DNA of 6,007 nt, from contig JAFYPS010000074.1 in the NCBI GenBank assembly GCA_017547395.1, forward strand, positions 1 to 6,007. The letters are read 5' to 3'. Source of the stretch: Clostridia bacterium. Its GTDB lineage: Bacteria > Bacillota_A > Clostridia > Oscillospirales > CAG-272. The notes under the pieces were generated by a model. That model saw only the letters and a program-made list of their open reading frames with translations, searched no databases and was not told where the DNA came from. Each line of letters begins with the position of its first letter. The stretch's first letter is position 1. Below are positions 1-3,807 of the stretch, piece after piece. A program made the position numbers and the translations under genes.

Positions 1-42
1 AGAAGGATTACATAAACATGTAAAAGTATATGATAGTGTATT

Positions 43-50
43 AAAAGGAG
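43..50 (+). promoter_or_regulatory. Ribosome binding site that decides the acetyltransferase start
   Basis: AAAAGGAG lies just upstream of two in-frame ATGs, at 53 and 59. The GGAG core ends 2 nt before the first ATG, which is too close for normal initiation, and 8 nt before the second, which is ideal. I therefore place the start at 59. Confidence 0.7.
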
Positions 51-58
51 AAATGAAT

Positions 59-595
59 ATGACTCTTGAAACAAAACGGCTTATTCTTCGTCCTTGGCAA
101 GAGGAGGATGCGGAGAATTTATATAAATATGCGAGTGATCCTGAGGTAGGACCTCCCGCAGGATGGCCGCCTCACACAAGTGTGGAGAACAGCCGCGAAA
201 TCATTCGATCCGTTCTCTCTGCACCCGAAACCTATGCTGTTTGCTTAAAAGAAGATGGAAAAGCTATAGGCAGCGTCGGACTGAAGCGTGGCGACCTTGC
301 AGAAAAAGATGACGAATACGAGCTTGGATATTGGATCGGCAAGCCATTCTGGGGACAAGGATTGATTCCCGAAGCAGCACGCGAGGTGCTTCGCTATGCA
401 TTTGAGGACCTCAGGATGAACAGAATTTGGTGCGGATATTATGACGGAAATCTTAAGAGTCGCCGCGTTCAGGATAAACTTGGATTTGTGTATCATCACA
501 CTACCGAGGGGATTGAAGTATCCTTGCTCGGTGAAATCCGAACAGGTCACGCTATGCTTATGACAAAAGAAACTTGGGAGAAAACAATTAAATAA
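59..595 (+). CDS. GNAT family N-acetyltransferase, RimJ/RimL type
   Basis: Predicted to move an acetyl group from acetyl-CoA to an amino group; the substrate cannot be told from sequence. The 178-residue protein has the usual length of the Acetyltransf_3 (RimJ/RimL-like) family. It opens with the typical first strand [11 protein letters not shown] (3-13). The acetyl-CoA pyrophosphate loop is [10 protein letters not shown] (98-105), preceded by the strand motif ELGYWIG (88-94). The later part has [15 protein letters not shown] (129-143), where Asn131 and Ser134 match the conserved N..S...EK.GF motif. The stretch [12 protein letters not shown] (34-45) recalls a common clostridial subgroup of unknown substrate. 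No signal peptide, so cytoplasmic. It is followed by its own terminator region and converges on the 7TM-LuxR gene; no functional link to the surface-protein genes is visible. The reading frame is open upstream to the window edge, so a longer fused protein cannot be fully excluded. Confidence 0.93.
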   Translation: MTLETKRLILRPWQEEDAENLYKYASDPEVGPPAGWPPHTSVENSREIIRSVLSAPETYAVCLKEDGKAIGSVGLKRGDLAEKDDEYELGYWIGKPFWGQGLIPEAAREVLRYAFEDLRMNRIWCGYYDGNLKSRRVQDKLGFVYHHTTEGIEVSLLGEIRTGHAMLMTKETWEKTIK

Positions 596-605
596 ATTCT
601 TTCTC

Positions 606-634
606 TGGACTTCTCCAAAACCTTGTGGTATAGT
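606..634 (+). promoter_or_regulatory. Candidate sigma-70-type promoter with extended -10
   Basis: TGGACT (606-611, 4 of 6 matches to TTGACA) is separated by exactly 17 bp from TATAGT (629-634, 5 of 6 to TATAAT). A TG at 626-627 with one intervening base gives an extended -10. Transcription would start near 641, after the acetyltransferase stop codon and before the hairpin at 685-729. The transcript would be about 90 nt and would contain AAGGAG (645-650). There is no full-length gene downstream on this strand. Confidence 0.45.
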
Positions 635-668
635 GCCCGGTTGCAAGGAGATGCAGCACTATGCTACA
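624..668. repeat. Large inverted repeat over the -10 region and RBS
   Basis: TGTGGTATAGTGC (624-636) can pair with GCACTATGCTACA (656-668): 13 pairs, of which 11 are Watson-Crick and 2 are G-T, with a 19-nt loop. The inner seven pairs (ATAGTGC/GCACTAT) are perfect. The left arm holds the extended -10 and the loop holds AAGGAG. It could be an operator on DNA, or a hairpin that hides the ribosome site in read-through transcripts from the acetyltransferase gene. There is no T-tract, so it is not a simple terminator. Confidence 0.6.
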
Positions 669-708
669 CAGAAAACAAACAAAGAAACGACCGTATTACC
701 GGATATAA
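661..708 (+). CDS. Possible 15-residue leader peptide ORF
   Basis: ATG at 661 follows AAGGAG (645-650) by 10 nt and opens a 15-codon ORF reading MLHRKQTKKRPYYRI, strongly basic, ending with TAA at 706-708. Its last codons (685-702) form the whole 5' arm of the terminator hairpin, and the stop codon lies in the hairpin loop. This is the geometry of a translation-coupled attenuator, in which a ribosome near the end of the leader would keep the hairpin open. However, no gene follows on the same strand, so it may be a relic, a small RNA, or chance. No known leader peptide is recognised. Confidence 0.25.
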   Translation: MLHRKQTKKRPYYRI

Positions 709-729
709 TTTCGGTGATGCGGTCGTTTT
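685..729. terminator. Strong hairpin terminator, probably bidirectional
   Basis: AAACGACCG (685-693) pairs perfectly with CGGTCGTTT (720-728). The stem continues inward through 694-702 with 711-719 (9 more pairs, 3 of them G-T), giving an 18-bp stem and an 8-nt AT-only loop. T-rich sequence follows on the plus strand. On the minus strand the hairpin is followed by a T-rich run (complement of 671-687). It lies between the convergent acetyltransferase and 7TM-LuxR genes and could end transcripts from both sides. Confidence 0.75.
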
Positions 730-780
730 AATATGTTTTAATATAATGAAGAGAAGAAAGCGGATACTTGAAGAATTGCG

Positions 781-1797
781 TTATAACCATTTTGCAATTT
801 CTATCAGTTGCTTGCGTGAGGATACACCAAGCTTGCCATAAAGGTTTTTATTATGAAATTTCAGCGTGTTTTCTTTAATACCAAGTGCTTCCAAAACTTC
901 TTTAGTGCCTTTGCCTTCGACATAAAGCTCATAAATTGCTTTTTCCGTTGGAGTGAGGGTATCAAGACCTTCGATAAAGCGCTTTTGCTGTTCGAGAATC
1001 TCTTTAGGAGTTTGTGCAGATTCTATTTCTATGGTCGATTGCGCCAAGAATAACTTTTCGCCCTCCTGCATTAAGAGATAAAGTCCGAGCAGAAAGAGTT
1101 CGCTGATGATATAGGATATCGACAGAATCTCGAAATCTATTTTTACAAACTGCTCTATCAGCCACACGCAGATATTAGCGAGTACCGCACCGAGCAGGAA
1201 GATTGCCTGCATTGCGGAGGAAATCTTCTTTTTTGAGGTTGCATAAACGATAGCGGTTACCATTGCCGCAAAATAACCGAACAAAAAGACGGGATAGATG
1301 TTATGCCAAGATCCATACACTTTTTCAAGCACCGATACTCCGTTTTCGGTTACAAGAGAAACTTCCTTATAGTAAACATCAAGGTATCCGGGGGTGGCGG
1401 CAACAACGAACACAAATAAACTGATAGCGGTAAGTAATGCGGGGACAAGTTTGTTATAGCGGTATTTGCATACCTTGATAATTGTCATCATCATCGAAAG
1501 AGGCATAAATACCGAGCCGAGATATGACAGTCGGTTCGCCATAAGTGCACAGTCAAGCGTTGTTGTTTGGGATAGCCAAAGATATCCTATATTGATAATA
1601 ACAACCGAAACAAACAGAATGATGAGCCACTTTTCCTTCTTGCGTATCAGAAGAAAATAACCCACAAGCATAAGTACAGAAAGAATTGCGGTTGCTATGT
1701 AGACTATAGAAACGTCCGACGTTTTGCTTCCGATTTCAGAGCATCCCGACATTAAGCATAGTAAAAACGGCAAAAGTAGTGCGTAGTATTTTTTCAT
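781..1797 (-). CDS. Membrane-bound LuxR-type regulator with 7TM sensor
   Basis: A one-component regulator of 338 residues. The start is set by GGAG (complement of 1805-1808), 7 nt before ATG at 1797; an upstream ATG at 1884 would add 29 residues and lacks this site. Residues 1-18 form a hydrophobic signal ending in LMSGC, a plausible lipobox with Cys19. Seven membrane segments follow, at about 31-51, 56-76, 89-109, 117-135, 167-186, 197-217 and 224-243. The second to third segments (about 75-105, with ALMANRLSYLG) resemble the 7TM sensor found at the N terminus of some histidine kinases (HisKA_7TM). Residues 278-338 are a LuxR/GerE helix-turn-helix: LTPTEKAIYEL, then IKENTLKFHNKNLYGKLGVS and SRKQL. 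Basic loops (RKKEK, KYRYNK, SKKK) fall on the inside and a 31-residue loop (136-166) outside, which puts the DNA-binding end in the cytoplasm. No kinase or receiver domain is present. It is divergent from the SLH operon and probably regulates it or itself. Confidence 0.88.
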   Translation of the reverse strand: MKKYYALLLPFLLCLMSGCSEIGSKTSDVSIVYIATAILSVLMLVGYFLLIRKKEKWLIILFVSVVIINIGYLWLSQTTTLDCALMANRLSYLGSVFMPLSMMMTIIKVCKYRYNKLVPALLTAISLFVFVVAATPGYLDVYYKEVSLVTENGVSVLEKVYGSWHNIYPVFLFGYFAAMVTAIVYATSKKKISSAMQAIFLLGAVLANICVWLIEQFVKIDFEILSISYIISELFLLGLYLLMQEGEKLFLAQSTIEIESAQTPKEILEQQKRFIEGLDTLTPTEKAIYELYVEGKGTKEVLEALGIKENTLKFHNKNLYGKLGVSSRKQLIEIAKWL

Positions 1798-1804
1798 AAG
1801 TGTT

Positions 1805-1810
1805 CTCCTT
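1805..1810 (-). promoter_or_regulatory. Ribosome binding site of the 7TM-LuxR gene
   Basis: On the minus strand AAGGAG lies 7 nt upstream of ATG (1797-1795). It supports the internal start, giving a protein that begins MKKYYALLLPFLL with a proper export signal, over the longer reading frame starting at 1884. Confidence 0.8.
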
Positions 1811-1832
1811 TGATTTTTACCCCGAAAAACAA

Positions 1833-1884
1833 ATCCCACACCGCATCCCACACTAAAAATGCGAAAAAAGCGGCAATCCCACAC
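1833..1884 (-). repeat. Three exact 9-bp direct repeats, candidate operator
   Basis: ATCCCACAC occurs exactly at 1833-1841, 1845-1853 and 1876-1884 (GTGTGGGAT on the minus strand). Starts are 12 and 31 bp apart, close to one and three helical turns. An inverted partial copy, GTGTGG, lies at 1900-1905. The cluster is 25-80 bp upstream of the regulator's ribosome site, so it could be an autoregulatory site or lie in its mRNA leader. Binding by the adjacent LuxR protein is a guess from position. Confidence 0.5.
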
Positions 1885-1911
1885 TTTTATTTTGCGTTTG
1901 TGTGGCGACTT

Positions 1912-1940
1912 TTGATATGTATGTAATTTAAAATTAAATT
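1912..1940 (+). promoter_or_regulatory. Candidate promoter of the SLH operon
   Basis: TTGATA (1912-1917, 5 of 6) is spaced 17 bp from TAAATT (1935-1940, 4 of 6). It would start a transcript near 1947 with a leader of about 170 nt before the first SLH gene. The spacer and -10 are covered by the palindrome at 1922-1943. The -10 is weak and the region is AT-rich, so this is only a candidate. I found no convincing minus-strand promoter for the regulator gene. Confidence 0.35.
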
Positions 1941-1943
1941 ACA
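1922..1943. repeat. 22-bp AT-rich palindrome, candidate operator
   Basis: TGTAATTTAA (1922-1931) and TTAAATTACA (1934-1943) are perfect inverted copies around a 2-bp AA centre. The form, 10-bp arms with a 2-bp spacer, is typical of a binding site for a dimeric regulator. It overlaps the candidate -10 at 1935-1940, a position expected for repression. It lies about midway between the two divergent genes. Confidence 0.55.
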
Positions 1944-1951
1944 GGGTATAG

Positions 1952-2051
1952 AAGGAGGGTATATAAACCTTGCCTTGTTAAAAAGGGGTACCCCGTTTAC
2001 AATCTCATGTAAACGTCTCTGTGGCGCGCCAACGAAACAGAGACCGCCCCT
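1952..2051 (+). other. Cluster of abutting inverted repeats, candidate structured leader RNA
   Basis: Four inverted repeats follow one another. (a) AAGGAGG (1952-1958) with CCT-TG-CCTT (1968-1976), two bases bulged. (b) GGGGTACCCC (1985-1994), a perfect palindrome. (c) CGTTTAC (1994-2000) with GTAAACG (2009-2015), perfect, 8-nt loop. (d) GTCTCTGT (2015-2022) with ACAGAGAC (2037-2044), perfect, 14-nt loop holding the palindrome GGCGCGCC (2023-2030). AGGGG (1984-1988) can also pair with CCCCT (2047-2051), closing (c) and (d) into a three-way junction. If the promoter at 1912-1940 is right, all this is in the 5' leader of the SLH operon. It matches no riboswitch class I recognise. The rest of the 1798-2115 gap (2052-2102) is plain AT-rich sequence. 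Confidence 0.5.
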
Positions 2052-2102
2052 ATTAATTTAAATATATTTTATCATAGATATTTACTCTCGTCAAGTGAGG
2101 GA

Positions 2103-2110
2103 AAAGGAGG
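2103..2110 (+). promoter_or_regulatory. Ribosome binding site of the first SLH gene
   Basis: AAAGGAGG ends 5 nt before ATG at 2116. It rules out the in-frame GTG at 2095, which lies upstream of the site, and gives a protein starting with a proper signal peptide. Confidence 0.85.
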
Positions 2111-2115
2111 CAATC

Positions 2116-3789
2116 ATGAAAAAATTTTGCGCAATTTTAACGGTTTTATTACTGATTACCGTTTTGTTCGTTTCGGTGCTTGCAACAGAAGGAACGACCT
2201 CAAAAATTCAGTATATCCGTGAGGTGAATATCCATAACGTAGCAGCGCCTGTTCCAGGCAGAATGTGGCAAGGCTTTACGCCGACGGCTTCTTCGGATTC
2301 ACCTTACATAATCCACGGTATGGTTGAATGGATTGATGAAACCGAAGACCGATTTATGAAAAATAATGAAAAATTCCAGGTTGGACACGTATACACCGTG
2401 CAAGTATGGGTTGAGGCTAAAGATGGCTATGAGTTTGATTCAACTCCTACAGAGTACAATATGAAGGGATATTTTTATCCTGGTGGAAAAAGTGTAGAAG
2501 CCAAACTCTCAAAGGCATTTGAGTATCAGAGATGGGCTATGGTGGTAATGAGTTATACCTTTCCAAAGCTCGAAGCGCTTGAAAAAATCGACTATATCGG
2601 CATAAGCGACGTAGTAGAGCCTAAAATCGGCAGGCAGTCAATTGCAAGAGAGCAATATTTAAGATATGGCGACAACGTAGAAGCACTTGACGCCTACTGG
2701 CTGGAAAACTATGATTGGGATAATCGCTTTACCGGTATTTTTGCAGAGCAAAAGCGATACACTTTTGTGGTGAAATTTGCCGCAAAAGATGGCTATTGTT
2801 TTGCAGACCCCGATGACACCGTTGTTTCAATCAATGGCAGAGTTGCAGAGGTGCGTACGGGAAATGACGGTACTCTTTTGGCGCTGTACGATTTCAAAAC
2901 AGGCAAGGCACCCAAAAAAGTTATGGGCATTGTGACCTTTAATATCGATGCACCCGCAATCGGTGCGCATCCTTCGTTTGATGCAAAGGACAACCGCGAC
3001 GACGGACTTTACTATATTGACAAGCAACACGAAAACTCAACTAAAAACGGTATTATATGGTATGAGGGCGTCGGGGATAACCAGAGAAAAATGGCAGAAA
3101 CCGATACCTTTAAGGCGGGCGAAAACTATTATGTAGCAATAAGAGCACGCCCGGTTCAGGAATATGAATTTGACACCGATGAAAACGGCGATTTGCTTGT
3201 AAGCGGTGCAATTAACGGCAACACGGCAATAATCGGCGGTAATGCGGAAAGCTTGTTTGTAGGGTATGCTTTCACTCCGCTTGAGGAAGAAAAAAAGGAA
3301 TCTGCATTTACCGACGTCAGCGAAAGCGACTATTTCTTTGATGCCGTAATGTGGGCAAAGGATACGGGACTTACCGTAGGTACAACGGCTACCACCTTTT
3401 CACCGTATGATACCTGCACAAGAGCGCAAGGAATCACTTTTCTCTGGCGTGCGGCAGGAAAGCCTGCACCGCAGAATAAAATCAATCCGTTTGCCGATGT
3501 AAAGGCTACCGATTACTACTACGATGCGGTGCTTTGGGGTGTTGAAGAGGGAATTGTAGTAGGCACTTCGAAAACAACGTTTACACCTCATCAAACCTGT
3601 TCAAGTGCACATATCATAACGATGCTTTACAGAGCGATGAAGATTGGCACAAACGGCTGGTATGAAGAAGCAAAAAATTGGGCAAAGAGCGAGGGATTGC
3701 TTGACGGAACAAAGTTTGTTGTTTCGCCCGACGAGCCTTGTCCGAGAGCGGGAATTGCTTATTTCCTCTATATGTTCTACGAAAAATAA
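2116..3789 (+). CDS. Exported surface protein, three beta-type repeats and three C-terminal SLH repeats
   Basis: Predicted cell-wall-attached surface protein of 557 residues. Residues 1-23 form a Sec signal peptide (MKK, hydrophobic core, cleavage after SVLA). The body, about 30-390, is made of three units of about 120 residues, each with an aligned 21-residue signature of the form F..G..Y.V....A.DGY.F at 87-107, 209-229 and 332-352. I do not recognise a named family for them; they look beta-rich. The C terminus has three SLH repeats: 398-450 (FTDVSESDYFFDAVMWAKD...), 459-509 (FADVKATDYYYDAVLWGVE...) and 514-557 (WYEEAKNWAKSEGLLDG...). SLH domains are known to bind pyruvylated secondary cell-wall polymers. 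The usual TRAE motif reads CTRAQ, CSSAH and CPRAG here, so the middle repeat has lost the Arg. There is no LPXTG motif or membrane anchor. It lies 18 bp before the second SLH gene, probably in one operon. Ligand or structural role unknown. Confidence 0.9.
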   Translation: MKKFCAILTVLLLITVLFVSVLATEGTTSKIQYIREVNIHNVAAPVPGRMWQGFTPTASSDSPYIIHGMVEWIDETEDRFMKNNEKFQVGHVYTVQVWVEAKDGYEFDSTPTEYNMKGYFYPGGKSVEAKLSKAFEYQRWAMVVMSYTFPKLEALEKIDYIGISDVVEPKIGRQSIAREQYLRYGDNVEALDAYWLENYDWDNRFTGIFAEQKRYTFVVKFAAKDGYCFADPDDTVVSINGRVAEVRTGNDGTLLALYDFKTGKAPKKVMGIVTFNIDAPAIGAHPSFDAKDNRDDGLYYIDKQHENSTKNGIIWYEGVGDNQRKMAETDTFKAGENYYVAIRARPVQEYEFDTDENGDLLVSGAINGNTAIIGGNAESLFVGYAFTPLEEEKKESAFTDVSESDYFFDAVMWAKDTGLTVGTTATTFSPYDTCTRAQGITFLWRAAGKPAPQNKINPFADVKATDYYYDAVLWGVEEGIVVGTSKTTFTPHQTCSSAHIITMLYRAMKIGTNGWYEEAKNWAKSEGLLDGTKFVVSPDEPCPRAGIAYFLYMFYEK

Positions 3790-3794
3790 AATTC

Positions 3795-3804
3795 GGAGGG
3801 GGAG
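3795..3804 (+). promoter_or_regulatory. Ribosome binding site of the second SLH gene
   Basis: GGAGGGGGAG lies in the 18-bp gap after the first SLH gene. Its GGAGG core (3795-3799) is 8 nt from ATG at 3808. There is no room for a terminator in the gap, so cotranscription is likely. Confidence 0.85.
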
Positions 3805-3807
3805 AAT

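Noticed and set aside
623..841. Plus-strand open frame of 72 codons across the terminator into the regulator gene
   Set aside because: It starts without a spaced ribosome site, crosses the hairpin and ends antisense to the 7TM-LuxR gene. Only its position near the mini-ORF is of interest.
1798..1884. 29-residue N-terminal extension of the 7TM-LuxR protein
   Set aside because: The upstream ATG at 1884 has no good ribosome site and would put a Cys/Arg-rich stretch before the signal sequence. It also reads through the ATCCCACAC repeats. The ATG at 1797 has AAGGAG at 7 nt.
1954..1980. Short ORF after AGGAGG at 1954-1958 in the divergent gap
   Set aside because: The only nearby start is a TTG followed by two codons and a stop. 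The AGGAGG is better explained as one arm of a hairpin.
1984..2051. Integron attC or other site-specific recombination site
   Set aside because: GTTTAC/GTAAAC arms suggested it, but the paired RYYYAAC/GTTRRRY core sites and the bulged central stem are missing.
1952..2102. Known riboswitch (for example c-di-GMP) in the SLH leader
   Set aside because: I could not find the conserved core bases of any class I know. The structure is therefore reported only as uncharacterised.
1798..2115. Invertible (phase-variable) promoter for the surface operon
   Set aside because: Surface-protein promoters are sometimes flipped, so I looked for longer inverted repeats flanking the promoter. Those present are short, close-set hairpins, and there is no recombinase gene in the window.
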